Part shown: positions 1 through 9,516 of the stretch, piece after piece
Layout of the letters: each line of letters starts with the position of its first letter
Numbering within the stretch: the stretch's first letter is position 1
Source of the DNA: Acinetobacter pittii ANC 4050
GTDB taxonomy: Bacteria > Pseudomonadota > Gammaproteobacteria > Pseudomonadales > Moraxellaceae
Direction: 5' to 3'
NCBI RefSeq assembly: GCF_000399685.1
Contig: NZ_KB976987.1
Span: 2,743,954 to 2,807,953, forward strand
Length of the DNA stretch: 64,000 nt
The notes under the pieces: generated by a model
What the model was told of the DNA's origin: nothing
What the model saw: the letters and a program-made list of their open reading frames with translations, nothing else
Database searches by the model: none
Translations under genes and position numbers: made by a program

Positions 1-532
1 TCTGGTATTGCAAACATGGGCGCTTGCGCTGTGAGAAATAGCTATTTTCACACTGACGTACATTAAAAAGTTTTTGCAAAACCAGTAATGTATCACGTGC
101 ACTATAAGCACTTGGATAAGGCCCAAAAAACTTACCAATTTGGTGCTTCCCTTTGCCGCGACCACTAGCAAGCCGAGGATAAGGCTTATCGGCCGATACA
201 AAAATATAGACATATGACTTATCGTCCCGCAGCATAATGTTATACGGCGGGCGATGTTGTTTAATTAAGTTTTGTTCTAGGAGTAAAGCTTCAGTTTCTG
301 AACGAGTAACCAAAGTTTCAATATCATAAATTCGTGCAACTAAAGCTTGCGTTTTAGGATGCTCAATCTTTTTAACAAAATAACTCGACACCCGATTTTT
401 TAGGTTTTTTGCTTTGCCGACATATAACAATTCACCCTCCTTCCCTAGCATTTTGTAAACACCTGGAAGTTGGGTCAAGTTGGCTAAAATTTTTTCAATA
501 TGGGGACGAGCGTTTTGATTCACTATTGGCAT
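1..532 (-). CDS. uvrC: UvrC, excinuclease ABC subunit C (N-terminal part, cut by window edge)
   Basis: UvrC is the nuclease of UvrABC nucleotide excision repair; it makes both incisions around a DNA lesion in the cytoplasm. The reverse-strand reading frame begins [16 protein letters not shown] and contains the GIY-YIG nuclease core ([20 protein letters not shown], about residues 24-43), followed by LKNRVSSYF and later RDDKSYVYI. About 177 codons are present; the rest, including the UVR and C-terminal endonuclease domains, lies beyond base 1. The ATG at 532 places the GIY-YIG motif at the usual distance from the N-terminus. The frame is open throughout. Confidence 0.95.
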   Translation of the reverse strand, partial: MPIVNQNARPHIEKILANLTQLPGVYKMLGKEGELLYVGKAKNLKNRVSSYFVKKIEHPKTQALVARIYDIETLVTRSETEALLLEQNLIKQHRPPYNIMLRDDKSYVYIFVSADKPYPRLASGRGKGKHQIGKFFGPYPSAYSARDTLLVLQKLFNVRQCENSYFSQRKRPCLQYQ

Positions 533-656
533 GCATGGCTTAATACTGAATACCTAATGTGATGTTTTCACTTCTACTTTTCAAGTGCTTTACTGTGCCA
601 GAACATAAATTTGGAAACGGTTTTGGATATGACCCGACAGTCTGTGTCGTACTTGC

Positions 657-1187
657 TTAAGAATCGAGACGATAGTAGCTATATTTCACGTCTTTTTCTT
701 TATAGACCGCATAGGTTTTTTGACGAAAATCTGAGAACCAACCATTCCCTGTATAACCCGCAATATGACCATATGTGTGGCCACTTGTTCGCTCAATAAT
801 ATAAATATCGCCTTCTTGAGGACGATTAAAAGCAGGTTTAATTTTCTTATAACCGTTCTTCTCAAGCGTATGTCCCCAGTCGGAAGCAGCTACAGGATGC
901 TTAGACACATCTGCGCCCGCTGCTTGTAGAGCAATACGAATATTTTTGGCGCATTTCTCTTTACTATGATTGGCAGATATACTTTCAAGCTTACTTGAGA
1001 ACTTATGCAAATTAATATTTTGATCTTCAGATTTATGATTTTTGCTTTTAGATCGTTTAGATTTTTCAGGCTTCGAAGCTGCTTTGCTTAACATCGCTTT
1101 AGTTTTTAAATCACCTTGAGAACTGTTCTCTTTTCTCACTTTGATATAGTGAACATATGCATGAGCTGCGTGATGAGCATGAGCCAT
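657..1187 (-). CDS. CHAP-like peptidoglycan amidase, possible toxin or effector
   Basis: The 176-residue product has three parts: a His/Ala-rich N-terminus, a Lys/Ser-rich linker (about residues 36-60) and a C-terminal domain resembling CHAP/NlpC-P60 amidases. The catalytic pattern is visible: a Cys at the start of a helix (KEKCAKNIRIALQAAG, Cys about 79), a GDIYII strand, then GHTYGHIAGY with the His of the GH(I/V)A motif at about 141. Such enzymes cleave peptidoglycan stem peptides. No signal peptide is visible, so export would need another route such as type VI secretion. The ATG at 1187 has a plausible AGG upstream; an in-frame TTG at 1244 is less likely. It is divergent from two small AT-rich genes that could be its immunity genes. 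The domain is fairly secure; the effector role is inference. Confidence 0.62.
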   Translation of the reverse strand: MAHAHHAAHAYVHYIKVRKENSSQGDLKTKAMLSKAASKPEKSKRSKSKNHKSEDQNINLHKFSSKLESISANHSKEKCAKNIRIALQAAGADVSKHPVAASDWGHTLEKNGYKKIKPAFNRPQEGDIYIIERTSGHTYGHIAGYTGNGWFSDFRQKTYAVYKEKDVKYSYYRLDS

Positions 1188-1326
1188 TTTAAAACCTACT
1201 TCCGCTAACCAGTCTTCGAAAAAACCGCGCCATTGTAGAATCAAAATTGCTTATTGGCTTTTAATAGTTGTAACAAATTGCCAGCACTGTGAAATGAGTC
1301 ACAAAATTTAATAAAGGTTAATTTCT

Positions 1327-1698
1327 ATGAATAATAAAGAATTTGTCAAAGAACTTATAAATACTGTTTCAGATGAATATATCGATACTTATCAACAGAT
1401 TTATTCATCTACCTTAATCGATAATAAAATTAAAAAAGATCCCTACTGGTTTGATGCTCTCACTTTTTATCAATCTTTATCTCAAAAAGATAAGGAAACC
1501 TTATTTAAAATTATTAAACAGACTACTATTGATAGTACAAGTACGATTTTAGGGATTATTGATGGTCCTGTGAGTTTAAATCAGATCTCTGGTGACTTTA
1601 CACTGACATATACAGAAAATGAGAAGACAATAATTTTAAATGGAGATCTACAAGATGAATTCCTTACCCAAATAACAGAAAGAAACAGCTCACAATGA
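1327..1698 (+). CDS. Small acidic cytosolic protein, candidate immunity protein
   Basis: A 123-residue soluble protein without signal peptide or membrane segment. An N-terminal helical region (FVKELINTVSDEYIDTYQQI, then FYQSLSQKDKETLFKIIKQT) is followed by a C-terminal part with GDFTLTYTENEKTIILNGDL, which looks like paired beta strands. I do not recognise a named family with certainty. The pattern is of the kind found in small proteins beside bacterial toxin genes. It lies divergent to the CHAP-like amidase and 33 bases before another small gene, so the two are probably cotranscribed. The coding sequence is visibly richer in A+T than the housekeeping genes of the window, which suggests acquisition. 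Confidence 0.6.
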   Translation: MNNKEFVKELINTVSDEYIDTYQQIYSSTLIDNKIKKDPYWFDALTFYQSLSQKDKETLFKIIKQTTIDSTSTILGIIDGPVSLNQISGDFTLTYTENEKTIILNGDLQDEFLTQITERNSSQ

Positions 1699-1731
1699 TA
1701 TATAAGGAATTATAACGAGGGAGATATAGTT

Positions 1732-1968
1732 ATGAGATTAAAACAAAAAATTATTTATAAAAACTCAAAAAACGAGAAAATCAAATCAATACTAGAACCT
1801 TGGGCAGAAGAATATAATATTGAATCAAATTCTGAAGTAGAGATTATTGTTGAAGGCGATATAGAAAAAGGATATTTAATAATTGAATCAGAGATAGATC
1901 GTGTTGTCATCTATAGTTGGCAAGGAAGTCTTATTCAAGTTTTCAAAAATGGTAAACTTATTGACTAA
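1732..1968 (+). CDS. Small acidic protein of unknown function, linked to the CHAP cassette
   Basis: A 78-residue protein rich in Glu, Ile and Lys. An N-terminal helix runs into ILEPWAEEYNIE, followed by alternating strands (SEVEIIVEGD, GYLIIESEID, RVVIYSWQGSLIQVF). No signal sequence or transmembrane segment is seen. A good ribosome binding site (GAGGGAG) precedes the ATG and decides the start. The gene follows the 123-residue gene at short distance and ends before a bidirectional terminator. Because it is small, cytosolic and beside a putative cell-wall hydrolase, an immunity or antitoxin-like role is possible, but no specific family is claimed. Composition is AT-rich like its neighbour. Confidence 0.6.
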   Translation: MRLKQKIIYKNSKNEKIKSILEPWAEEYNIESNSEVEIIVEGDIEKGYLIIESEIDRVVIYSWQGSLIQVFKNGKLID

Positions 1969-2023
1969 TCATTTTATTAATAATCTATTCCTTATAACAA
2001 GCTATTTTAGCTCAAAATAAAAA

Positions 2024-2042
2024 ACGCCCTTTCGGGCGCTTT
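2024..2042. terminator. Bidirectional terminator between convergent genes
   Basis: A CGCCC/GGGCG stem with loop TTTC lies between the end of the rightward 78-residue gene and the end of leftward lpxO. The flanks are A-rich on the left and T-rich on the right, so it can end transcription in both directions. Confidence 0.75.
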
Positions 2043-2044
2043 AA

Positions 2045-2959
2045 TTAAAATACGTATGGTCGAACAAAAATCAGGAAGAAAATTCCAAGCATCAAGAACC
2101 ATTTCAAGAAGTAATACAACTTACGGTTTTTAGCTTTTAAAGCCTTGGCTTTAATACGAATTTGATAGACATAACCAAAAGCTTTATTTAAACCGCCTGT
2201 TTGGTCACCTGTCTCATTCGGTGAACTTGCCGCAGTCATGACTTTGCGACCAAACCAATGGTTGAAACGTTCCATCCATTTCACTTTCATTGGACGTTCA
2301 ACGTCTGCAAAGAAAATAATGCGGTTTTGATCGGTCTTATTTTCAGCATAGTGAATATAAGTTTCATCAAACACGACACTTTGACCATCACGCCAAGAGT
2401 ATCTTTCACCATCGACATCAATAAAACAACGATCGTCATTTGGTGTAATTAAACCCAAGTGATAACGTAGTGAACCTGCATATGGGTCGCGGTGTCTTAC
2501 CAAACGACTGTCAGGTGCAAGTTCAGTAAACATTGCTGCTTTAATCGTCGGCAATGTTTTCAGAAGTGCTGTGGTTTTTGGGCAAAGCTCAGCAGCAGAC
2601 GGATGACTCGATTCGTACCATTTAAGGTAAAAACGCTTCCAACCTGTTTTAAAGAACGAGTTAAAACCTAAGTCATTGTAAGTACTTGAGGCTTTAATCC
2701 CACCTTGGTCGTATAAAGCTTTCGCTTCATCACGAATCATTTCCCAATTTTCATCCAGCACTTTTAAATCTTTAAAATGCTGTGTGTCGATATAAGGTTG
2801 ATTCGGCACCTTTGAAAAGATGTACATTAAAAAGTTAATCGGTGCGAGCAAGGTTGAATGGTCAAAAAATTGACGATAAAACGAGTGACGCACTTTGCCG
2901 CGATGTTGGATATACAATGCTGATATCACAAAAATCGCTAATATGATCCACTTAATCAT
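2045..2959 (-). CDS. lpxO: LpxO-type lipid A 2-hydroxylase (Asp/Asn beta-hydroxylase family)
   Basis: LpxO is an Fe(II)/2-oxoglutarate dioxygenase that adds a 2-hydroxyl to a secondary acyl chain of lipid A at the inner membrane. The 304-residue length matches the family. A membrane segment occupies about residues 1-17 and a second one about 284-302 near the C-terminus. The iron-binding triad is visible as H156-x-D158 (VRHRDPYAG) with distal H203 (DETYIHYAEN), followed by QNRIIFF carrying the oxoglutarate-binding Arg. In Acinetobacter this modification is linked to resistance to host defence peptides (family knowledge). The gene stands alone between a terminator and a long AT-rich gap. Confidence 0.9.
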   Translation of the reverse strand: MIKWIILAIFVISALYIQHRGKVRHSFYRQFFDHSTLLAPINFLMYIFSKVPNQPYIDTQHFKDLKVLDENWEMIRDEAKALYDQGGIKASSTYNDLGFNSFFKTGWKRFYLKWYESSHPSAAELCPKTTALLKTLPTIKAAMFTELAPDSRLVRHRDPYAGSLRYHLGLITPNDDRCFIDVDGERYSWRDGQSVVFDETYIHYAENKTDQNRIIFFADVERPMKVKWMERFNHWFGRKVMTAASSPNETGDQTGGLNKAFGYVYQIRIKAKALKAKNRKLYYFLKWFLMLGIFFLIFVRPYVF

Positions 2960-3532
2960 ATTGCTACTCTTTCAAAAGATTAGGGGCAACTTCACCTTAT
3001 ATTTAAGGAGAGAGAAACCGGAAGTTTATTTAATTGGCGCAAATTTTAACAAAATTGACTTAGAAAAAGCGAATGTAAAAAAATTAAGTCAAATAATAGA
3101 CAGCGCTGTTGTAATAAAAATTTTAAATATAGTGTATTTTTCCATAAATTTAAGGAAGTTAAAATTTATTACTATTATTACTGTTATTTACAGATGATCC
3201 CACTAACAATTGACATTTTTGACAAAAAATTAACTTTTAAAACTTATTCGTTTTTATATAAAAAATTGATAATTCCAATGCTTTATAAAGAAAAAGTTAA
3301 ATTAAAACAAATGTCTTTCGTTATTAGCTATCTTTATGATTTCTTTTATGCATTTCATATAGATGAATTGAATAATAAATAAGATGACCCTTGCGTCACG
3401 GCTTGATACAACTTGTCAGGTTTTTTTTAGATATAGTTATCGTAAGATTAGCGAAGCATAAATGTGTACCTAAGATGTGCACACGCTTCATAACATCAAC
3501 TTAGAAGTCCTCCAAAACTAAGGAGATCAGGC
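2960..3532. other. AT-rich intergenic gap between lpxO and fadB
   Basis: This 573-base gap separates divergent lpxO and fadBA, so it must hold promoters for both. It is very AT-rich between about 3000 and 3380. Short open frames inside it (for example 3194-3382) have no ribosome binding site and no recognisable protein. Close to fadB there is a dyad at 3453-3489 (listed separately) and a weak promoter candidate: TTGATA at 3403 and TTAGAT at 3427 with 18-base spacing. I see no RNA gene or mobile element. Confidence 0.5.
3453..3489 (+). promoter_or_regulatory. Dyad in the fadBA leader, possible operator or mRNA hairpin
   Basis: TGTGTAC (3463-3469) and GTGCACA (3477-3483) form a 6/7 inverted repeat with a 7-base centre. 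It is flanked outward by GAAGC (3453-3457) and GCTTC (3485-3489), which are also complementary. It ends 44 bases before the fadB ATG. It could be a fatty-acid-responsive operator or a leader hairpin; no specific regulator is assigned. Confidence 0.4.
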
Positions 3533-5686
3533 ATGATCCACGCTGGCAATGCCATTACCGTCCAAATGCTTTCGGACGGAATTGCAGAATTCCGCTTTGA
3601 CTTACAAGGTGAGTCGGTCAATAAATTTAACCGTGCAACAATTGAAGATTTCCAAGCTGCTATTGCTGCGGTAAAAGCAAATAATGATATTAAAGGCTTA
3701 GTTGTTACCTCGGGCAAATCAACATTTATTGTTGGGGCAGACATTACCGAATTTGGTGAAAACTTCGCACAAGGCGAAAAAGCGATTGTTGACTGGCTTA
3801 TGCCTGTTCACGAAATCTTCAATAGCTTTGAAGATTTAGAAATTCCAAAAGTTGCTGCTATTAACGGTATGGCGTTAGGCGGTGGTTTTGAAATGTGTTT
3901 AGTTTGTGACTATCGTGTGATGTCAGAAGCTGCACAAGTGGGCTTACCGGAGATTAAACTTGGTATCTACCCAGGTTTCGGCGGTAGCGTACGTTTAAGC
4001 CGTTTGATCGGTATTGACAACGCGGTTGAATGGATGGCGATGGCTGCTCCTAAAAAACCGGCTGCTGCTCTAAAAGATGGTGCTGTAGATGCGGTTGTAG
4101 CTGCTGATAAACTACTTGAAGCTGCGACTGACTTGGTTAAGCAAGCAATTTCTGGTCGTTTAAACTGGAAAGCAAAACGTCAAGAAAAGCTTGAAGCGGT
4201 AAAATTGAACCCGCTTGAACAAATGATGGCGTTCAATACTGCAAAAGGTGCAGTACTTGCTAAAGCAAATCCTGCTCAATACCCTGCTCCAAAATTATTA
4301 CTTGATTCATTACAAGCAGGTGCAAGCCTTGCGCGTGATGAAGCGTTAAAAGCTGAAGCTGAAGGCTTTGCAAAAGCTGCTATTACTCCACAAGCTGGTG
4401 CATTGATCGGTTTATTCCTCAATGACCAAGTGGTTAAGAAAACTGCTAAAAAACATGAAAAAGGTGCTCACCCTGTAAACCAAGCAGCCGTACTCGGCGC
4501 TGGTATCATGGGTGGCGGTATTGCTTACCAAGCAGCAAGTAAAGGCACACCGATTATCATGAAAGATATTGGTAACCCACAACTTGCTCTAGGTATGAAA
4601 GAAGCGAACAGCTTGTTAACTAAACAAGTTGAACGCAAGAAAATGAAACCTGCGCAAATGGGTGAAACGCTTGCACGTATCCGTCCTACTTTAAGCTACG
4701 ATGAGTTTAAAGAAGTTGATATCGTGATCGAAGCAGTTACAGAAAATCCAAAAGTTAAAGAAATGGTACTTGCGGATACTGAGAAGAATGTTCGTGAAAA
4801 TACGATTATTGCTTCTAATACTTCTACGATTTCAATCACGCGTTTAGCAAAAGCATTACAACGTCCTGAAAACTTCGTTGGTATGCACTTCTTCAACCCA
4901 GTTCACATGATGCCGCTTGTAGAAGTCATTCGTGGTGAAAAGACTTCTGAAGAAGCGATTGCAACTACAGTTGTTCTTGCTCAAAAAATGGGTAAAACAC
5001 CGATCGTTGTAAACGACTGCCCAGGATTCTTGGTTAACCGTGTATTGTTCCCTTACTTTGGTGCGTTCGACCTTCTTGTAAAAGACGGTGCAGACTTCCA
5101 GCAAGTTGACAATGTAATGTCTAAGTTTGGCTGGCCAATGGGTCCTGCTTACCTCATCGACGTTGTAGGTATCGACACGGGTGTACATGGTGCAGAAGTC
5201 ATGGCTGAAGGTTTCCCAGACCGTATGAAGCCAGACTACAAAGGTTCAATCCAAGCAATGTACGAAGCTAAACGTCTTGGTCAAAAGAATGACGTTGGTT
5301 TCTACAAATACGAACTCGATAAGAAAGGCAAGAAAGCAAAAACTGTTGATCCAACAGCATATGAAATCATTGCTCCTTTCGTTACTGGTGAAAAACGCGA
5401 GTTTGATAACCAAGAAATCATTGACCGCATGATGCTTGCTTTCTGTAACGAAACAGTTCGTTGCTTAGAAGACAACATCGTTGCTACTGCTGCTGAAGCA
5501 GACATGGCAATGATTATGGGTGTAGGTTTCCCTCCATTCCGTGGTGGTCCATGTCGTTATATCGACCAGACTGGTGTTGCTGAATACGTTGCACTTTGCG
5601 ACAAATATGCACACTTAGGTAAGGCTTATGAAGCGCCACAAATGTTGCGTGACATGGCTGCTAACAACAAAAAATTCTACGGTTAA
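3533..5686 (+). CDS. fadB: FadB, fatty acid oxidation complex alpha subunit
   Basis: The alpha subunit of the beta-oxidation complex carries enoyl-CoA hydratase/isomerase activity at its N-terminus and L-3-hydroxyacyl-CoA dehydrogenase activity at its C-terminus. The 717-residue length is normal. The hydratase part shows [11 protein letters not shown] and the oxyanion/catalytic region [17 protein letters not shown]; the dehydrogenase part shows the NAD-binding motif [14 protein letters not shown] near residue 323 and [22 protein letters not shown] precedes the ATG. fadA follows after 12 bases, giving the classical fadBA operon whose products form an alpha2-beta2 complex in the cytoplasm. A dyad in the leader may bind a regulator. 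Confidence 0.97.
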   Translation: MIHAGNAITVQMLSDGIAEFRFDLQGESVNKFNRATIEDFQAAIAAVKANNDIKGLVVTSGKSTFIVGADITEFGENFAQGEKAIVDWLMPVHEIFNSFEDLEIPKVAAINGMALGGGFEMCLVCDYRVMSEAAQVGLPEIKLGIYPGFGGSVRLSRLIGIDNAVEWMAMAAPKKPAAALKDGAVDAVVAADKLLEAATDLVKQAISGRLNWKAKRQEKLEAVKLNPLEQMMAFNTAKGAVLAKANPAQYPAPKLLLDSLQAGASLARDEALKAEAEGFAKAAITPQAGALIGLFLNDQVVKKTAKKHEKGAHPVNQAAVLGAGIMGGGIAYQAASKGTPIIMKDIGNPQLALGMKEANSLLTKQVERKKMKPAQMGETLARIRPTLSYDEFKEVDIVIEAVTENPKVKEMVLADTEKNVRENTIIASNTSTISITRLAKALQRPENFVGMHFFNPVHMMPLVEVIRGEKTSEEAIATTVVLAQKMGKTPIVVNDCPGFLVNRVLFPYFGAFDLLVKDGADFQQVDNVMSKFGWPMGPAYLIDVVGIDTGVHGAEVMAEGFPDRMKPDYKGSIQAMYEAKRLGQKNDVGFYKYELDKKGKKAKTVDPTAYEIIAPFVTGEKREFDNQEIIDRMMLAFCNETVRCLEDNIVATAAEADMAMIMGVGFPPFRGGPCRYIDQTGVAEYVALCDKYAHLGKAYEAPQMLRDMAANNKKFYG

Positions 5687-5698
5687 GGAGCAACGTGA

Positions 5699-6871
<1,173 letters not shown>

Positions 6872-6890
6872 TTAACACCAAGATAAAAAA

Positions 6891-6917
6891 ATCCCCGCTC
6901 AGTGCGGGGATTTTTTT
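6891..6917. terminator. fadBA terminator
   Basis: A perfect ATCCCCGC/GCGGGGAT stem (6891-6898, 6904-6911) with loop TCAGT is followed by seven T residues. The T-run overlaps the stop codon of the convergent gene. An A-run on the left lets the hairpin work in the opposite direction too. Confidence 0.92.
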
Positions 6918-7407
6918 ATCGACCAGCTAATCCATTTTCGATTTTCTTCTGTAAATCTATAATGTCATCAATATTCACTTTCATCGTACCATCACGATAA
7001 GCGTCGACATTACTTCGATTAATGCCCAATGGTCTTAACATTTCGAAAACACCGTTGGTTGGATCAGAAGACTGTATTCCACCCGCTACCGCCAAAATAT
7101 ATTCTTTTAAGAACGGAGAAAACTGAGACAAATCAGGTTGTGCCATAACTGGCTGATAATCTACCGTAGTCATGCCTTCAGGGACTAAAGCATTTTGTAT
7201 ATCGTAATGCGTTTTATACTCATGATGTTGTAGCGCCTGACGCACTTTTTTATCTTCTTGGAAAGGTACAAAGCCCACCTCTTCACGTAGCTCAGATTCA
7301 GCCATAACGCGAATTGTTGGTAAAGTAGCCACTTCTTCTGCTTGAACAGTCGGTAAACCCATAAAAGCAAATGCAGCAATGAAGGCTGATTGTTTTAGAA
7401 AGTTCAT
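6916..7407 (-). CDS. Exported protein of unknown function with a TonB-box-like segment
   Basis: A 163-residue protein with a clear signal peptide (MNFLKQSAFIAAFAFMGLP, cleavage near VQA). The mature N-terminus begins EEVATLPTIRVMAESELRE, which resembles the TonB-box and leader of TonB-dependent receptors (LPTIxVxAE), but no plug or barrel follows. The remainder is soluble, with a segment FSPFLKEYILAVAGGIQSSD and a C-terminal helix DDIIDLQKKIENGL. The ATG at 7407 has GGAGC about 7 bases upstream and is preferred over an in-frame TTG at 7419. The likely location is the periplasm. I do not recognise the family. Confidence 0.65.
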   Translation of the reverse strand: MNFLKQSAFIAAFAFMGLPTVQAEEVATLPTIRVMAESELREEVGFVPFQEDKKVRQALQHHEYKTHYDIQNALVPEGMTTVDYQPVMAQPDLSQFSPFLKEYILAVAGGIQSSDPTNGVFEMLRPLGINRSNVDAYRDGTMKVNIDDIIDLQKKIENGLAGR

Positions 7408-7586
7408 AACTTGCTCCAAAAATCACTCACCCTATTTCAACTAAAAGATGATGATTAAATTAAAAGTATCTATAAATAGGCTACAACAAAGTCGAATTTG
7501 ATTCAGTAATGCTCAGATAAACGGTAAATATAATTAAATTTTTTAATGTAATAGTAGGGTTCTTCTATTTATTAAAACCGTATTCT

Positions 7587-7633
7587 AATAAAACACTCTA
7601 CAACTTGAACAAAAGTGTTCAGATTATAGAGTG
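7587..7633 (-). terminator. Terminator of the exported hydrolase gene
   Basis: The outer stem CACTCTA/TAGAGTG (7594-7600 with 7627-7633) encloses an inner stem GAACA/TGTTC. On the reverse strand the structure is followed by TTTTATT. It lies just downstream of the hydrolase stop codon. Confidence 0.6.
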
Positions 7634-7651
7634 CGATTTATCTTATAAATT

Positions 7652-8299
7652 TTATTGGCTCTCTAACATCTCTTTTAAAGAATCAACTAATTGCGGAAAT
7701 TTCGTATAACCTTCTCTACCTAAAAAATGTCCGCCATTAGGAACGGTAATGTACGGCGCATCAATTTCTTTCGCCAATTCAATCGTCAGTTTTGGCGGAA
7801 CTAAATCATCATTATCGGACAAATACACCAGCTTTTTCTTTATGCCCTTAAAGTCATTTGTATCGACTTTACTCTTCGTTATATAACTATTAAGTACAGA
7901 AGAATCTGAAATGAAACCAGAGAATCCGGATACTAAAATCATTCCTCCAATATTTTGATACTCATGTCTTTGCAAAAAGTGCAGTAACGTAATTACCCCT
8001 AAACTGTGCGCAACAAAATAGGTATTTTCATCCACACTCGGGATCTGTTGATCTAAAACTTTCTGCCATGCCTCTACATCAGGGTTCTCAGAATCTGGAA
8101 ATGGAATTAGAGTGACAGTCGTATGTTCATCTTCTATTTGATGTTTTAAATCTAGAAACCAATGATCATCGATAGAAGCAGAGTAACCGTGAAGCACAAA
8201 TATTTGACGCATGTTCTTCTCCTGAAGTTCAAGTGTTTTGGCATTTGCAACAAATGACATTAATCCGAATAACACCAGTAAAATGAGTTTTCTCATCAT
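7652..8299 (-). CDS. Exported RBBP9/YdeN-type serine hydrolase
   Basis: A small alpha/beta hydrolase of 215 residues. A signal peptide is visible at the start (RKLILLVLFGLMSFVANA), so the enzyme is probably periplasmic. After MRQIFVLHGYSAS (the HG oxyanion loop) come the nucleophile elbow AHSLG, the acid in YLSDNDDLVP and the catalytic His in PNGGHFLGREG: the order and spacing of the RBBP9/YdeN family. The physiological substrate is unknown. Two adjacent ATG codons at the start make the exact initiation uncertain by one residue. The gene is divergent from a merR-family gene 71 bases away and has a MerR-type promoter. Confidence 0.82.
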   Translation of the reverse strand: MMRKLILLVLFGLMSFVANAKTLELQEKNMRQIFVLHGYSASIDDHWFLDLKHQIEDEHTTVTLIPFPDSENPDVEAWQKVLDQQIPSVDENTYFVAHSLGVITLLHFLQRHEYQNIGGMILVSGFSGFISDSSVLNSYITKSKVDTNDFKGIKKKLVYLSDNDDLVPPKLTIELAKEIDAPYITVPNGGHFLGREGYTKFPQLVDSLKEMLESQ

Positions 8300-8329
8300 G
8301 GAACAAGTACCATTTTGAAAGATAAAAAC

Positions 8330-8361
8330 ATGCTAAACTATGACACCACTGTTAAGGTCAA
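8330..8361 (-). promoter_or_regulatory. MerR-type promoter and operator for the exported hydrolase
   Basis: On the reverse strand TTGACC (8356-8361) and TAGCAT (8330-8335) form a promoter with a 20-base spacer, longer than the usual 17 and typical of MerR-activated promoters. Within the spacer lies an imperfect dyad, CTTAAC and GTTTAG (half sites at the two ends of 8333-8356). It directs transcription into the hydrolase gene. Confidence 0.55.
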
Positions 8362-8370
8362 CCCCATTTT

Positions 8371-8736
8371 ATGAACTTAGCTAAAGTTTCAGAGCTCACA
8401 AAAGTAAGCCCTCGAATGCTGCGTTATTACGAGAGTTTAGGGCTTATAAAGCCTTATCGAGCGAGCAATAACTATCGAAGCTACACGCAAAAAGATATTG
8501 AAAACATTAATAAAATTAAAATATTAAATGATGCAGGCATGCACTTAAAAGATATTCAGGTCTTGCTACCTTGTTTTGATTTAGATGAACGTGTATTTAC
8601 ACTGTGTTCAGTGGTTCAAGAAAAACTACAAACTGAACTCATGCACGTATCTGAGCAGTTAAACAAACTACAAACTTCTCAAAGTTTATTACAATCTTTT
8701 TTAACCAAGGGAAAAGCCGAGAGCACCAAACTATAA
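8371..8736 (+). CDS. MerR-family transcriptional regulator
   Basis: A 121-residue regulator with the N-terminal MerR winged helix-turn-helix (AKVSELTKVSPRMLRYYESL, then GLIKPYRASNNYRSYTQKDI) and a C-terminal dimerisation coiled coil (about residues 75-112). MerR proteins bind between the -35 and -10 elements and untwist the DNA on sensing an inducer. Two Cys residues sit before the coiled coil (LLPCFDLDERVFTLC), but there is no classical metal-binding C-terminal motif, so the inducer is unknown. It is divergent from the hydrolase gene, its most likely target. Confidence 0.88.
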   Translation: MNLAKVSELTKVSPRMLRYYESLGLIKPYRASNNYRSYTQKDIENINKIKILNDAGMHLKDIQVLLPCFDLDERVFTLCSVVQEKLQTELMHVSEQLNKLQTSQSLLQSFLTKGKAESTKL

Positions 8737-8757
8737 TTCTTAATGCTCATACTCTGC

Positions 8758-9516
8758 TTATTCTTTTAAATCTCCTTCGAGTGAAGCTACATTCCTTTTC
8801 TTAATTTTTTCAATTTTTGCATTCAGCTTCAGAACGTCTTGATAAAGCCCATTAAACTTTTTGACCTGAGCATTTTCATGAAAAAGAATCATCTGATCTT
8901 TCTTTTGCCACTCATAATTTTTTAGAAGCTTAAACATTTGTTCCGCTTTATCCAAAATTTGTAGTTCAATCATAAAAATTGCATGGTCTTGATCTGCTTT
9001 TTGCTGAGTTCCCAATTTCATTTCGAGCAGTTGCCTCATCTCTGCATCAACAGATAATTCTTGAACCTTTGCTAAGAAAGTTTTATGAATTTTTTCATAT
9101 TCAGTTTGATACTGATTCGAAGCTGTACGAACATCAGCTAGCATCTTTTCGGTTTCTACAAATTTTTGCTTTTTATCAAGATCTAACCGGTCCACATTTA
9201 AAAAAGTGTCCCATTTGGCTGCTTTGAGTTCTCTTAAATATGCATTTCGTGCATTAATATTTTGAATCCAATAACTTAATAGAAATTCTGAAATTTGCTT
9301 ATAGTGTCCTGCCAAACGTTTATCATGAATATCGAGCTGGACAGGTTTAGACCAATCTTGCGCTTGTTCATAAAGCTGATTCATTTTTTCAGTCATGACG
9401 ACATCAAACATTTGACTACTGTCTTTGGCCTGCTGCTGTTTGATATGTTGATAGGTGAAAAAAATAATACTTGTGATAACAATCAGACTTGCAATCGCAA
9501 TCAAAACTCGGCGCAT
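8758..9516 (-). CDS. Membrane-anchored coiled-coil protein of unknown function
   Basis: A 252-residue protein with one N-terminal membrane segment (VLIAIASLIVITSIIFFTY) followed by a long, mostly helical domain rich in Lys, Gln and Leu, probably facing the periplasm. Coiled-coil-like stretches are seen around KQKFVETEKMLADVRTASNQ and in the C-terminal KLNAKIEKIKKR. No catalytic motif or named family is recognised. The ATG at 9516 lies seven bases after a perfect AGGAGG; the in-frame GTG two codons earlier overlaps that site and is rejected. The gene is convergent with the merR gene, and I see no clear terminator between them. Confidence 0.7.
   Translation of the reverse strand: MRRVLIAIASLIVITSIIFFTYQHIKQQQAKDSSQMFDVVMTEKMNQLYEQAQDWSKPVQLDIHDKRLAGHYKQISEFLLSYWIQNINARNAYLRELKAAKWDTFLNVDRLDLDKKQKFVETEKMLADVRTASNQYQTEYEKIHKTFLAKVQELSVDAEMRQLLEMKLGTQQKADQDHAIFMIELQILDKAEQMFKLLKNYEWQKKDQMILFHENAQVKKFNGLYQDVLKLNAKIEKIKKRNVASLEGDLKE

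Noticed and set aside
611..799. Rightward open frame of 62 codons starting with TTG
   Set aside because: It lies wholly opposite the end of the CHAP-like amidase gene and has no ribosome binding site or recognisable protein.
3194..3382. Small rightward open frame in the lpxO-fadB gap
   Set aside because: The region is very AT-rich, there is no ribosome binding site, and the product is a low-complexity Lys/Phe/Tyr string.
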